Assembly (NCBI RefSeq): GCF_017744695.1 | Contig: NZ_JAGIAS010000005.1 | Span: forward strand, 434,001-498,000 | DNA: 64,000 bases | Direction of reading: 5' to 3' | From: Dyadobacter sp. | GTDB taxonomy: Bacteria > Bacteroidota > Bacteroidia > Cytophagales > Spirosomataceae | Shown: one piece after another, positions 51,345-59,996 of the stretch | How the letters are laid out: every line of letters starts with the position of its first letter | How positions within the stretch are numbered: position 1 is the first letter of the stretch | The notes under the pieces: model-generated | What the model saw: only the letters and a program-made list of their open reading frames with translations | Database searches by the model: none | What the model was told of the DNA's origin: nothing | Program-made: the position numbers and the translations under genes

Positions 51345-52164
51345 AGTATGCTAGTAAGATGATGAAAACAAGAACCCGATACAAAATCCACGTAACGGTG
51401 GGCCAGTAACCTATTTCAAGGAACCTGGATCGCCGCACGTGCTCCCGGATCATCAGAATAGGGATGAGGAAGACGCCCGTCCATCCAATGTACCAGCTAA
51501 TATTGAACCTCATACAGATAATGGTGATCAAAAAAAGAGCCAGTGAACCTGCCAGCGAGAGGGTTGCCAGATTACCGAGATAGTCCCACATTTTACTCTT
51601 TTGACAGCGTGTCAGGACAAAACTCTGGACCATAATATGCCCGGCACAGATCGCAAACTCTCGCACAAACATCTCGCCAGTAATATTTCCACCAATTAGC
51701 GAGGGGTAGGTGGCCAGCACGAGCGAAGTAACAACCCAGCTCAATATTATCCACGCAATGCGATACTTCAAATTGAAAGACGGCTGATACCCGAACCGGT
51801 TTTCGGAGGCCGCCGCCGGGATGATTACGCGGCGGTTGTATGAAATGAAGGCGTAAGCTTTGCCGGCTATCCACAAAAATGGTTTCCACCGGAATAGGGG
51901 CGCGAGGCGAGGCATGGCGTTTCCGCAAACTTTCAGCAGACTTTCTATGCCGTAGGTAACTTCCCCGGTCGCCTGGTTTACGAGCGCAATTTCGTTGACG
52001 GCACGTTGCCAGTCGAGATTGGGGCAGGCCGCACCGGAATATTGCTGATAGGCCTCACGGCCATTGGCGTCCAGCAGCCCGTTCCGCACGAACGCGCCTG
52101 TGTAGAGGTTGCACATCGGGCACTCGGCGTCGAAAAGAATGATGTGGTTATGTAGTGTTTTCAT
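51331..52164 (-). CDS. DCC-family (DUF393) membrane protein
   Basis: 277 residues. The N-terminal DCC domain has the FDAECPMCN motif (residues 11-19), a thioredoxin-like C-x-x-C, and runs to about 120. The rest has about five membrane helices (from YRIAWIILSWVVTSLVLATY to the C-terminal YRVLVFIILLAYY). It is the second gene of the gbsR-dcc-epimerase operon, with a GbsR half-site (TTGAAAGTTTA, 52197-52207) in its leader. A redox role for the CPMC pair is likely; the partner is unknown. Confidence 0.87.
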   Translation of the reverse strand: MKTLHNHIILFDAECPMCNLYTGAFVRNGLLDANGREAYQQYSGAACPNLDWQRAVNEIALVNQATGEVTYGIESLLKVCGNAMPRLAPLFRWKPFLWIAGKAYAFISYNRRVIIPAAASENRFGYQPSFNLKYRIAWIILSWVVTSLVLATYPSLIGGNITGEMFVREFAICAGHIMVQSFVLTRCQKSKMWDYLGNLATLSLAGSLALFLITIICMRFNISWYIGWTGVFLIPILMIREHVRRSRFLEIGYWPTVTWILYRVLVFIILLAYYEIR

Positions 52165-52220
52165 TTGTATAGTATATTTTGAATTTTCAGTAAAAATTGA
52201 AAGTTTAGGTCAAAAAAATA

Positions 52221-52727
52221 TTACTTGAATAATTTGAAAATACCACCCCAAAACCAGTTTTCTTCCGCGCCGAGCATGGTTTCCAGGGTTTTGTCGACGT
52301 TCTTGGCCAGCTTATTAATGTCCGTAACCGACTTGTTGAACGTGCTGAATTCGGGGTCATTCGCATCTCCGGTGACCTTCGACAGCTCATCGAGCACCTT
52401 GATAACGGGCTCCAATTCGCGTTTGCGGCGTTCTTTGGCCACTTGCTTGGCGATATTCCAGACGTCCTTGTCGGCAAAGAAGTACTCTTTCCGCTCGCCC
52501 GGCTTGTGTTGCTTTTCGATCAGGCCCCAACCGATCAAATCGCGGAGGGTCATATTGGCATTGCCACGTGAAATGCTGAGCGTCTCCATGATTTCCTCGG
52601 TCGTAAGCGGGTCGGGGGAGATCAGCAGTAGTGCATGAACCTGCGCCATGGTGCGGTTAATGCCCCATTCAGAGCCCAGCTTACCCCATGATTCGATGAA
52701 TTTCCGTTTAGCGTCTTCGAGTTCCAT
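52221..52727 (-). CDS. GbsR/MarR-type transcriptional regulator
   Basis: 168 residues. A winged helix-turn-helix (about 22-75: TTEEIMETLSISRGNANMTL, then RDLIGWGLIEKQHKPGERKE) is followed by a helical region for dimerization (to about 150). It matches the GbsR family. It starts the operon with the DCC and epimerase genes; a perfect palindrome 17 bases upstream of its start (52745-52782) is its probable operator, so autorepression is likely. The effector cannot be inferred. Confidence 0.88.
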   Translation of the reverse strand: MELEDAKRKFIESWGKLGSEWGINRTMAQVHALLLISPDPLTTEEIMETLSISRGNANMTLRDLIGWGLIEKQHKPGERKEYFFADKDVWNIAKQVAKERRKRELEPVIKVLDELSKVTGDANDPEFSTFNKSVTDINKLAKNVDKTLETMLGAEENWFWGGIFKLFK

Positions 52728-52744
52728 ATTCCAAAGGTATTAAT

Positions 52745-52782
52745 GTATTTAAACTTTCAAAACTTTTTGAAAGTTTAAATAC
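52745..52782. promoter_or_regulatory. GbsR operator, perfect 16-bp arms
   Basis: GTATTTAAACTTTCAA (52745-52760) and TTGAAAGTTTAAATAC (52767-52782) are exact reverse complements around AACTTT. The half-site TTGAAAGTTTA recurs at 52197-52207 ahead of the DCC gene. It lies just upstream of the gbsR start. Confidence 0.7.
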
Positions 52783-52895
52783 TAAAATAGGAAGGGGTAA
52801 TGCCTTTAAAAGACAGGGAGTAAATCTGAAAGGCATTTGACTTGTAAAGCGGGCAGGAAATTGGCTGCTGATTTTAATCCCAAACCCGATTTGCC

Positions 52896-54068
52896 ATGAA
52901 ACGTTTTGTCATAAGAGGCCTTGCCGGCCTTGCGCTTCTAACCGTCTGCAATGCCGCGAAGCCGAAAGGGCCCGGTGCTGCCGCGGTAGTGAAGGTGGTG
53001 GAGGCTTTTCCAAAGCTGCATTTCGATTATCCTGTCGATCTTACGCACTCGAATGACGGCACCAACCGGATTTTTGTGCTGGAACAGGAAGGTACGATCC
53101 GTGTTTTTGAAAACGCCGCGTCAACTCCATCCGCAAAAGTATTCCTGGATATTAAAAAGCTGGTAAGCTATGGCGGTGAGGCCGGGCTATTGGGGCTGGC
53201 TTTTCATCCGGATTATAAAAACAACGGCTATTTTTTCCTGAATTACACGACGAAAGTGTCCGGCAAACTCGAAACGGCTATTGTACGCTACAAAGTGAGC
53301 GCTAGCGATCCAAATCAGGCCGACCCAGCGAGTGCGACGGTGCTTTTTACGTTTGATCAGCCTTTTGACAATCACAATGGCGGAGCGGTGAAATTCGGCA
53401 AGGATGGTTACCTGTATGTTTCCACCGGCGACGGCGGCAGCTGGGGCGACCCGAGCAACAACGGGCAGAACAAAGGTGCCTGGCTGGGCAAGATCCTGCG
53501 CGTGGATGTGGATAGCAAAACCAGGGGGAATTACGGTATCCCGCCGGACAATCCGTTTGCGGGCAACAAGGAGGGGTTCAGGGAGGAAATATACGCCTAT
53601 GGCCTGCGGAACCCGTGGCGGATCAGCTTCGATGATGCGACCAACACGCTTTGGGCGGGGGATGTAGGGCAGAACAAGCGGGAGGAGATCAATATCATCG
53701 TCAAAGGCGGTAATTATGGCTGGCGGTTAAAGGAGAGTATCGATTGCTATAATCCTAAACGTGATTGTGGCACCGAAGGGCTGATCGATCCCGTGCTGGA
53801 CCTTCCCCAGGCCAATGGTGAGCATTCGGTAACGGGCGGGTTTGTGTACCGGGGCAAATCGGTGCCGTCGCTCACGGGCAAATATGTGTTCGGCGACTAT
53901 GTGAGCGGGCGGCTTTTCGCACTCGAAACCCAAAATGGCAAAGTGGTAAAAAACAGCATCATTGCCGAAGGGGTAGGGCAAATTTCCGCTTTCGGCACCG
54001 ACCAGTTCCATGAACTTTACATCTGTAACCATGGCACAGGAAAGATCATGAAGCTGGCACAGCCTTAA
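52896..54068 (+). CDS. Secreted PQQ-dependent sugar dehydrogenase (sorbosone/glucose dehydrogenase fold)
   Basis: 390 residues with a signal peptide (MKRFVIRGLAGLALLTVCNA). The beta-propeller has the family's landmarks: LLGLAFHPDYKNNGYFFLNY, DNHNGGAVKFGKDGYLYVST, LRNPWRISFDDATNTLWAGD and REEINIIVKGGNYGWRLKES. Such enzymes oxidise aldoses or related sugars in the periplasm using PQQ and pass electrons to the respiratory chain. It converges with the pectinesterase-esterase gene, leaving ten bases between the stops. The substrate is not determined. Confidence 0.92.
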   Translation: MKRFVIRGLAGLALLTVCNAAKPKGPGAAAVVKVVEAFPKLHFDYPVDLTHSNDGTNRIFVLEQEGTIRVFENAASTPSAKVFLDIKKLVSYGGEAGLLGLAFHPDYKNNGYFFLNYTTKVSGKLETAIVRYKVSASDPNQADPASATVLFTFDQPFDNHNGGAVKFGKDGYLYVSTGDGGSWGDPSNNGQNKGAWLGKILRVDVDSKTRGNYGIPPDNPFAGNKEGFREEIYAYGLRNPWRISFDDATNTLWAGDVGQNKREEINIIVKGGNYGWRLKESIDCYNPKRDCGTEGLIDPVLDLPQANGEHSVTGGFVYRGKSVPSLTGKYVFGDYVSGRLFALETQNGKVVKNSIIAEGVGQISAFGTDQFHELYICNHGTGKIMKLAQP

Positions 54069-54078
54069 TCTGTTTTGC

Positions 54079-56013
54079 TTACTTGCGAATAGGGAGTCCA
54101 CCGTCTGGTAAAACCTTTTTCAAAAAAGTGGATATGGTAGCGAGCGTCGGTTCGAACCACGGGTCGAAAAACATGAAAGTATGCGGGGCCTCGGGAAACG
54201 TCCTGACTTCGCTGTACGTGCCAAATACATTCAGTTTTTGGATAAAATCCGTTCTTCCGGCGTGCATACGGTCCACCGAGCTGTTGATGAACAGGAACGG
54301 CGGCGTCTTTGCACTGACGTGTGTTAGCGGGGCAGCCTCATTCCAGAGGTCGGGCCGCTCGGTTTTGGGATAACCCAACCAGTAGGTAGCCGCGGAAATG
54401 GATTTGGAATCGTCGCCCTCGCCAGACTCCGGGTGAATGAAGGCCAGCGTCCCATCCATGTTTACCACAGCCTGCACCGCGCTGGACCCTTCGTTTTGAC
54501 CGGTTATGCCCTCAAATTTAGCTACCCCATTGGTCGCTCCCACAAATGCGGCAAGTTCGCCGCCGGCCGAGAAACCCAGGATCGCAATGCGTGCGGTATC
54601 GATGCCGTATTCGCCGGCATGTGACCGCATCCAGCGCACCGCGGCTTTCAGGTCGTGCACGGCAGCGGGGTAGAGAGCGTGGGTGGATAGGCTGTAATCG
54701 GCCGTGATGCAGACGTATCCCTTGCCCGCGAGCTTGCGTGCGAGGGTGTTGTTATGCGTGCGGTCGCCCGAACGCCAGCCGCCGCCGTGCACCATCAGCA
54801 CGGCCGGTAGCGGCATCTTGCCCCGCTTTTTAGGTTTGTAGATATCCAGCAACAGCTTTTTCCCGGCAGGGGTGGTGCGGTATGCAATATTCCGCACGAG
54901 CTGGATCGTGGCCGGCATGGTGGAATCCGCAATGCGGATGTTCGGATGTCGTGTGATTTCGTGTTGGTAGGAGCCTTTCACCGAAAAACTGGTATCGGGT
55001 ATGCCCGAGGGCTGCAAGCGTAGCTTTTTGCCCGGAATCCAGCCCGAAAGAATGTTTTCGATCGTGTATTTCTCCCTCTCCTCTGGCGTGAGCTGTCTGG
55101 ACCAGGCAACCCGGGCACTTGCATCCGCGCCGGGGCCCGAGCTGTTGTATTCGGCGTAGAATGCGGTTTTTTCTTTTTCAGGGAACATATTGTCACCCTT
55201 CCACGCGTCCCAGCCTTCCGGGGTGATGTGCCCGCCCATTTCGGTATCGATCAAAACGGTTTTCGCAAATGGCCGCCACGGACGACCCAGGTATACCCGG
55301 GTGGCCTCCTCGTTCGCGGTTAGTTTACAATTCAAGAAGACATAGCCGAACGCTTGTTCGCGGGTGGTGGAAGCGGCGGTAATGTAGGAGTTGGTAAGGC
55401 TCCGGATAGTGCAATGCTCGAAAACGGCGGTTGCTTCCCCGAAAATAAAGTCGGTAGTGCCGGTAATGAGGCAATCTTTGTAAAAATTCCGGCCGTCTTT
55501 GGCGGTGTAGAGCGTGTCCTGGTTGCCCAGGATGCGGCAGTTGTAAACGTCGATACGGTCGCCCTCGGTAGCCAGCGCTACGGCCTGCCCCACGCGTCCG
55601 GCCGTATTTTCGATGGTGAGGTTTTGCAGGGTGCAGTCGCTGGCTTGCACGAGTACCGTATAGGAGGTATAGGTACTGAATTGGGCATTGCCGGTCAAAT
55701 CGCGTTGCGGGAAGTCCTTCCCGGAAAAGTCGTTGTTGGTAATGATGGTTTGCCAGGCATTTTCGCCGGTCAGCGTAATGTTCTTTTTCCAGGCCGGGAT
55801 CACGAGTTTTTCACGGTAAATGCCATTTTTGACATGGATGGTGGCCCTGATCTGCGAATGGTCGCGCACGGCATTGACGGCTTCCTGGATGGTCCTGAAA
55901 TCGCCGCTTCCGTCGGCGGCGACGGTAAATTGTTGCTCGATGGCCTGCACCTGCGCATGAACGCGTAGGCAAAGCAACAGCGAGAGGAGCAGCAGGCCGA
56001 TTTTTGTCAGCAT
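54079..56013 (-). CDS. Secreted pectinesterase-carboxylesterase fusion
   Basis: 644 residues. A signal peptide (MLTKIGLLLLSLLLCLRVHA) precedes a CE8 pectin methylesterase domain (about 25-320): VALATEGDRIDVYNCRILGN followed by QDTLY, the catalytic GTTDFIFGEATAVFEHC, and YLGRPWRPFA with the substrate Arg. The C-terminal alpha/beta hydrolase domain (about 375-644) has VLMVHGGGWRSGD (oxyanion region), ILGFSAGGELAAF with the nucleophile Ser, and a late His in APHTFMFF. It would remove methyl and acetyl or other ester groups from pectin in one protein. ATG 56013 is preferred; the frame from 56103 adds a second basic leader. Confidence 0.9.
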   Translation of the reverse strand: MLTKIGLLLLSLLLCLRVHAQVQAIEQQFTVAADGSGDFRTIQEAVNAVRDHSQIRATIHVKNGIYREKLVIPAWKKNITLTGENAWQTIITNNDFSGKDFPQRDLTGNAQFSTYTSYTVLVQASDCTLQNLTIENTAGRVGQAVALATEGDRIDVYNCRILGNQDTLYTAKDGRNFYKDCLITGTTDFIFGEATAVFEHCTIRSLTNSYITAASTTREQAFGYVFLNCKLTANEEATRVYLGRPWRPFAKTVLIDTEMGGHITPEGWDAWKGDNMFPEKEKTAFYAEYNSSGPGADASARVAWSRQLTPEEREKYTIENILSGWIPGKKLRLQPSGIPDTSFSVKGSYQHEITRHPNIRIADSTMPATIQLVRNIAYRTTPAGKKLLLDIYKPKKRGKMPLPAVLMVHGGGWRSGDRTHNNTLARKLAGKGYVCITADYSLSTHALYPAAVHDLKAAVRWMRSHAGEYGIDTARIAILGFSAGGELAAFVGATNGVAKFEGITGQNEGSSAVQAVVNMDGTLAFIHPESGEGDDSKSISAATYWLGYPKTERPDLWNEAAPLTHVSAKTPPFLFINSSVDRMHAGRTDFIQKLNVFGTYSEVRTFPEAPHTFMFFDPWFEPTLATISTFLKKVLPDGGLPIRK

Positions 56014-56142
56014 ATTCTGGAAAATGGTTTTTAATAGTGCAGTCAGTGAAGACAATACTGCACCGCAAAGTTTTTTAGAAATTATTTTATTATTATTTTT
56101 CATACATATTGTTCTAAATGATTGAATTCATTTTGCAATGCC

Positions 56143-56814
56143 ATGGAAACCCTTATTGTTTTTGCCCTCTATTTGTATTCGCATTTAGGTTTCGACTTGC
56201 ATAGAAATCAATATTATGCGTTGGACGAGAGCCGTTTTTTTGCATTACCCAAATGCAATGAGTTGATCCCGTTGCAGAATCCGGATACCTTGTTTCTGGA
56301 TGCGGCCGTTTTTCAGGCGAGCAATGAAGTGAGAAGAAAGTACGGTTTGCCGCCATTTGAATATGACCCTGGTTTATACCTGGCATCGTCGGGACATGCC
56401 ACTTCGATGGTTTATCGTATGTTTTTCAATCATACCAATCCATATAGCCCCTACGAACGTACGGCTCAGCGGCGGGTGGAATTGTATACCAAAAGATTTA
56501 AAAGGATTGCTGAAAATATCGGTAGATACCAGACCCTGATAAGCGGTGATTTTATGATCGCGCGATGGGACCGCCGTTTGAATCAATATGAATTCCTGAA
56601 TGAAAGCGATCACCAGCTCTGTATTCCGTTCACTTATGCCGCCTACGCGCGGTTTGTGGTGGAACAGTGGATGGCGTCGACGCCGCACCGTAAGAATTTA
56701 ATGAATCCCGCATATACTTATTTGGGTTGCGCCGCGCGGCTATCTCCCGAACCTTATTTGCATAAAAAAGCACCCTACGCGAGTCTGGTGCAAAACTTCG
56801 GCGGCGAGCACTGA
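56143..56814 (+). CDS. CAP/SCP-domain extracellular protein
   Basis: 223 residues. The first part (METLIVFALYLYSHLGFDLH) resembles a signal or anchor segment. The CAP domain (about 50-220) shows NEVRRKYGLPPFEYDPGLYL, ATSMVYRMFFNHTNP (active-site-like His), RIAENIGRYQ (Glu), WMASTPHRKNLMNPAYTYLG and VQNFGGEH. CAP proteins occur in cell-wall, lipid or defence contexts; here no partner identifies the role. The gene diverges from the pectinesterase fusion and precedes crp-type regulator 2 by 48 bases. Confidence 0.85.
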   Translation: METLIVFALYLYSHLGFDLHRNQYYALDESRFFALPKCNELIPLQNPDTLFLDAAVFQASNEVRRKYGLPPFEYDPGLYLASSGHATSMVYRMFFNHTNPYSPYERTAQRRVELYTKRFKRIAENIGRYQTLISGDFMIARWDRRLNQYEFLNESDHQLCIPFTYAAYARFVVEQWMASTPHRKNLMNPAYTYLGCAARLSPEPYLHKKAPYASLVQNFGGEH

Positions 56815-56862
56815 AGTTTTAATGCATTAATTCGTAGAATTGCCAGGATTGACGTTTTACGG

Positions 56863-57441
56863 ATGGATCTGCAAGTAATGTTTGACGAACTCAAAACCCA
56901 TTTTGGCAAGCTGATATCGCTTACTCCCGAGGAGTTTGCGTACGTCAGTTCGCATTTTACCAGTCGTAAATTCCGGAAACATCAGTTCCTCGTTCAACAG
57001 GGCGCACCGGTAATGCACGACTTTTTTGTGATAAAAGGTCTGCTGAAATCGTCGTTCGTCAACGAGCAGGGGAAAGAGCATATTCTTCAACTGGCCATGG
57101 AGGACTGGTGGATATCCGATTACCAGGCATACTTCAACCAAACCGACGCCACACTCGATATTACCTGTTTCGAAGATGTGGAAGTGCTTTGCCTGTCGCT
57201 GGCGAACCGCGAAAAGCTTTGCAGTGAAATGCACCAGATCGAATATTTTTTCAGGAAAAAGTCGAATGCGGGCTATATCGCCCTGCAAAGGCGCATTCTG
57301 TCATTTATGAACCATAGCGCCGCCGAGCGCTATCACGAATTGTTGCAAATATACCCCTCACTGGCGCAGCGGGTGCCTAAAACGTTGCTGGCTTCGTATC
57401 TGGGCGTGTCGCGCGAAACGCTCAGCCGCCTGTCTGCCTAG
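56863..57441 (+). CDS. Crp/Fnr-family transcriptional regulator 2
   Basis: 192 residues. The cyclic-nucleotide-binding fold spans about 15-120 (SRKFRKHQFLVQQGAPVMHD, EHILQLAMEDWWISDYQAYF) and the winged helix ends SLAQRVPKTLLASYLGVSRE followed by TLSRLSA. There is no Fnr-type Cys set. The stop codon (TAG) overlaps the first base of a perfect 18-bp palindrome (57441-57458) that looks like its binding site, located ahead of the DJ-1/PfpI gene. The effector is unknown. Confidence 0.9.
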   Translation: MDLQVMFDELKTHFGKLISLTPEEFAYVSSHFTSRKFRKHQFLVQQGAPVMHDFFVIKGLLKSSFVNEQGKEHILQLAMEDWWISDYQAYFNQTDATLDITCFEDVEVLCLSLANREKLCSEMHQIEYFFRKKSNAGYIALQRRILSFMNHSAAERYHELLQIYPSLAQRVPKTLLASYLGVSRETLSRLSA

Positions 57442-57458
57442 TGTGATCTACATCACAC
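57441..57458. promoter_or_regulatory. CRP-like palindromic operator
   Basis: GTGTGAT-CTAC-ATCACAC is a perfect inverted repeat that fits the CRP/Fnr half-site TGTGA-N6-TCACA. It starts at the last base of the crp-type gene and lies 77 bases before the DJ-1/PfpI start codon. Confidence 0.6.
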
Positions 57459-57534
57459 CAAACTAGTGACCTTCTTCCTGTCGCATCCCGGCTGCGGGTA
57501 GCAATTTTGCATTGTCAAAACAATTCAGGAAAAC

Positions 57535-58293
57535 ATGGCAAATGCTTTGGTAAAACTCGCTCTCGCGGCTTCTGTGATCAGTTCGAACAGTGACGCGATG
57601 GCCCAGACAGGACAAAAAATGGAAAAGAAAATTCTCTTCGTGGTAACGAGCCACGCTACAAAAGGCAGTACCGGCGAACCTACCGGATATTATCTCGGTG
57701 AAGTATCCCATCCGTGGGAAGTGCTCAGTGATGCTGGTTATGAAATTGATTTCGTGAGCCCCAAAGGCGGTAAGGCGCCCGTAGATGGTTTCGATCTGAC
57801 CGACCCGGTTAACAAGAAGTTCTGGGATGACGAACAGGCCCGCCAAAAGGTGGAGAACACCCTGACCCCTGACGCGGTAAAGCCGGAGGATTACGAGGCG
57901 ATTTTCTATGCAGGGGGACACGGGGCAATGTGGGACTTTGCCGACGACGCGAAGATCGCGGCTATCGCAGCCAGGATTTACGCGAAAAATGGCGTGGTAG
58001 CGGCTGTCTGCCATGGCCCGGCCGGTTTGGTGAATATCAAACTCGCCGATGGGAGCTACCTGGTTAATGGTAAGAAAGTCAATGCATTCACCAATGAGGA
58101 AGAGGCTGCCGTAGGGATGGATAAAGTCGTGCCTTTCGCGCTCGAATCCCGGCTGATTGAACGCGGGGCGAAATTCGAGAAATCGGGGAACTGGCAAACG
58201 CACGTGGTGACCGATCAGCGGCTGATCACCGGGCAAAACCCACAGTCGGCTAAGGCTGTTGGTCAGGCGATTGTGGCTGCACTGGGCAAATAA
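57535..58293 (+). CDS. DJ-1/PfpI-family protein (Hsp31-like type 1 amidotransferase fold)
   Basis: 252 residues. The core (from about MEKKILFVVTSHATKGS) has GEVSHPWEVLSDAGYEIDFV, IFYAGGHGAMWDFADD and the nucleophile elbow VAAVCHGPAGLVNIK with Cys. The end VVTDQRLITGQNPQSAKA is typical of Hsp31/YhbO-like proteins (glyoxalase III, deglycase or chaperone activities reported for relatives). The 28-residue lead (MANALVKLALAASVISSNSD) could be a weak export signal; translation might alternatively begin at 57619. It is probably controlled by the adjacent Crp/Fnr protein through the palindrome at 57441-57458. Confidence 0.88.
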   Translation: MANALVKLALAASVISSNSDAMAQTGQKMEKKILFVVTSHATKGSTGEPTGYYLGEVSHPWEVLSDAGYEIDFVSPKGGKAPVDGFDLTDPVNKKFWDDEQARQKVENTLTPDAVKPEDYEAIFYAGGHGAMWDFADDAKIAAIAARIYAKNGVVAAVCHGPAGLVNIKLADGSYLVNGKKVNAFTNEEEAAVGMDKVVPFALESRLIERGAKFEKSGNWQTHVVTDQRLITGQNPQSAKAVGQAIVAALGK

Positions 58294-58318
58294 GAAAGGA
58301 AAAGAACAGCATGCATGT

Positions 58319-58363
58319 AAGCCGGTACCCCAACCCACTATGGGCACGAGGACCGGCTTTTTG
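58319..58363 (+). terminator. Terminator after the DJ-1/PfpI gene
   Basis: AAGCCGGT (58319-58326) pairs with ACCGGCTT (58352-58359), with an inner CCC/GGG pairing in the loop, followed by TTTTG. Confidence 0.75.
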
Positions 58364-58499
58364 TCATGCACAGCGCATTGGTGGTAAGTTGTCCTAAACT
58401 TCTGTTTGCGGGATGGTAAAGCCAAGTAAAATGGTGGGATAAGTATGTAAATTAGGGCCTAACCTTTTTGTTTGTATTTAAACCATAACTAAACCCGTT

Positions 58500-59987
58500 T
58501 TGAAAAGCTTTGCAAGTCTACGCTGGTTGTGGGCCGTTTTGCTGGCCGCGCCATTATTCCTTCAATATCTGCCTGAGAAGCAGCCGGCTTTGAAACCAGC
58601 CGTAAAACCTAATATCCTGTTCATTTTTGCCGACGACCAGCGGGCCGACGCGCTGGGAATAGCCGGTAACCCCGTCGTGAAAACGCCGAATATCGATCAA
58701 TTGGCGAAATCGGGTACGCGGTTTGCGAATTGTTACGTCATGGGCGGGCATCACGGGGCTATCTGCGCTCCCAGCCGCGCGATGCTCATGAGTGGGAAGA
58801 GCCTGTTTCACGTGTATGATGTGCTCGACGGCGTTCATACGATGCCCCAGCATTTCGCGGAAAACGGGTATGAAACATTCGGTACCGGTAAGTGGCATAA
58901 TGGCGGCCAAACTTTCGAGGCCTCCTTTCAGAAAGGTAAAGCAGTCATGCTGGGCGGCATGAGCGATCATTTTCAGGTACCGGTACGGGATTTGAACAAT
59001 GGTAAACTCGGCGAGCCGGTGGTAAAAGGGTTCTCGACCGACATCTTCACCGAAGCAGCGCTTTCTTATATTGATGAATATGCAAAAGGCAAAAAAACCA
59101 ATCCGTTCTTCTGCTACATTGCCTACACAGCGCCGCACGATCCGCGTTCGCCGCGAGAGGATTACGTCGGCAAATACCCCGAAAAAGACATTCCATTGCC
59201 CGGCAATTTCAAGCCGGTGCACCCGTTCGACTATGGTGAGGCCCAGGTGCGTGACGAAAACCTGGCGCCCTGGCCACGCACGCCGGAAGTTGTTAAGGCT
59301 ACATTGTCGGACTACTATGGGCTGATCAGTCATCTCGATGCCCGCGTGGGCGACATTATCCGGTCGTTGAAGGAAAAGGGGCTTTACGAAAACACGATCA
59401 TCGTTTATGCTGCCGATAACGGTCTGGCGGTGGGTAGCCACGGGCTGCTGGGCAAGCAGAGCTTGTACGAGCACAGCATGAAGGTGCCTTTCATCATAAC
59501 CGGACCGGGCATTCCGAAGAGTCAGGTATCCAATGCATTGGTGTATCTCTATGATATTTTCCCCACGCTGGCCTCGGTAACCGGCCTTCCCAAGCCGGAG
59601 GCAGTTGATGGCAAAAGCCTTGCGGATGTGATCGCCGGGAAGTCCAAAGGCGTCCGGGAAAGTAGTTTTACAGCATACCGAAACCTGATCAGGGCGGTGC
59701 GGGACGAGGAATGGAAGCTGATCCGTTACCCAAACCGCGATTACACCCAGCTTTTCAACCTCCAAAAAGATCCGCTGGAAACGGAAAACCTGTCGGGCAA
59801 AGCCGAATACCGCCAGAAAGAGGAAAGTTTGAAAAAACTGCTGATCCAATGGCAGCAACAAACGGGTGACACTGTGGCTTACACGGCTAAAACGATTCTT
59901 CCGCTACAATACGAGCCTGAAAAGTTCGAGCGGACAATGGACAAGTTTCAGCCGAAGTATACACAGGACAGGTATTTCAAGAAATAG
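58500..59987 (+). CDS. Secreted sulfatase 1
   Basis: 495 residues starting at TTG, because no ATG lies between the upstream stop and the conserved domain. The leader (MKSFASLRWLWAVLLAAPLF) is a signal peptide. The active-site Cys89 lies in HGAICAPSRAMLMSGKS (C-x-P-S-R, modified to formylglycine). Metal ligands appear in LFIFADDQRADALGI and YAADNGLAVGSHGLLGK. It is followed nine bases later by a second sulfatase gene. Family S1 sulfatases remove sulfate from polysaccharides; the substrate cannot be read from sequence. Confidence 0.9.
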   Translation: MKSFASLRWLWAVLLAAPLFLQYLPEKQPALKPAVKPNILFIFADDQRADALGIAGNPVVKTPNIDQLAKSGTRFANCYVMGGHHGAICAPSRAMLMSGKSLFHVYDVLDGVHTMPQHFAENGYETFGTGKWHNGGQTFEASFQKGKAVMLGGMSDHFQVPVRDLNNGKLGEPVVKGFSTDIFTEAALSYIDEYAKGKKTNPFFCYIAYTAPHDPRSPREDYVGKYPEKDIPLPGNFKPVHPFDYGEAQVRDENLAPWPRTPEVVKATLSDYYGLISHLDARVGDIIRSLKEKGLYENTIIVYAADNGLAVGSHGLLGKQSLYEHSMKVPFIITGPGIPKSQVSNALVYLYDIFPTLASVTGLPKPEAVDGKSLADVIAGKSKGVRESSFTAYRNLIRAVRDEEWKLIRYPNRDYTQLFNLQKDPLETENLSGKAEYRQKEESLKKLLIQWQQQTGDTVAYTAKTILPLQYEPEKFERTMDKFQPKYTQDRYFKK

Positions 59988-59996
59988 GTTTTGAAA

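Noticed and set aside
58554..59861. 435-codon minus-strand frame opposite sulfatase 1
   Set aside because: Antisense shadow of a gene with well-placed active-site motifs; no signal or domain in the antisense product.
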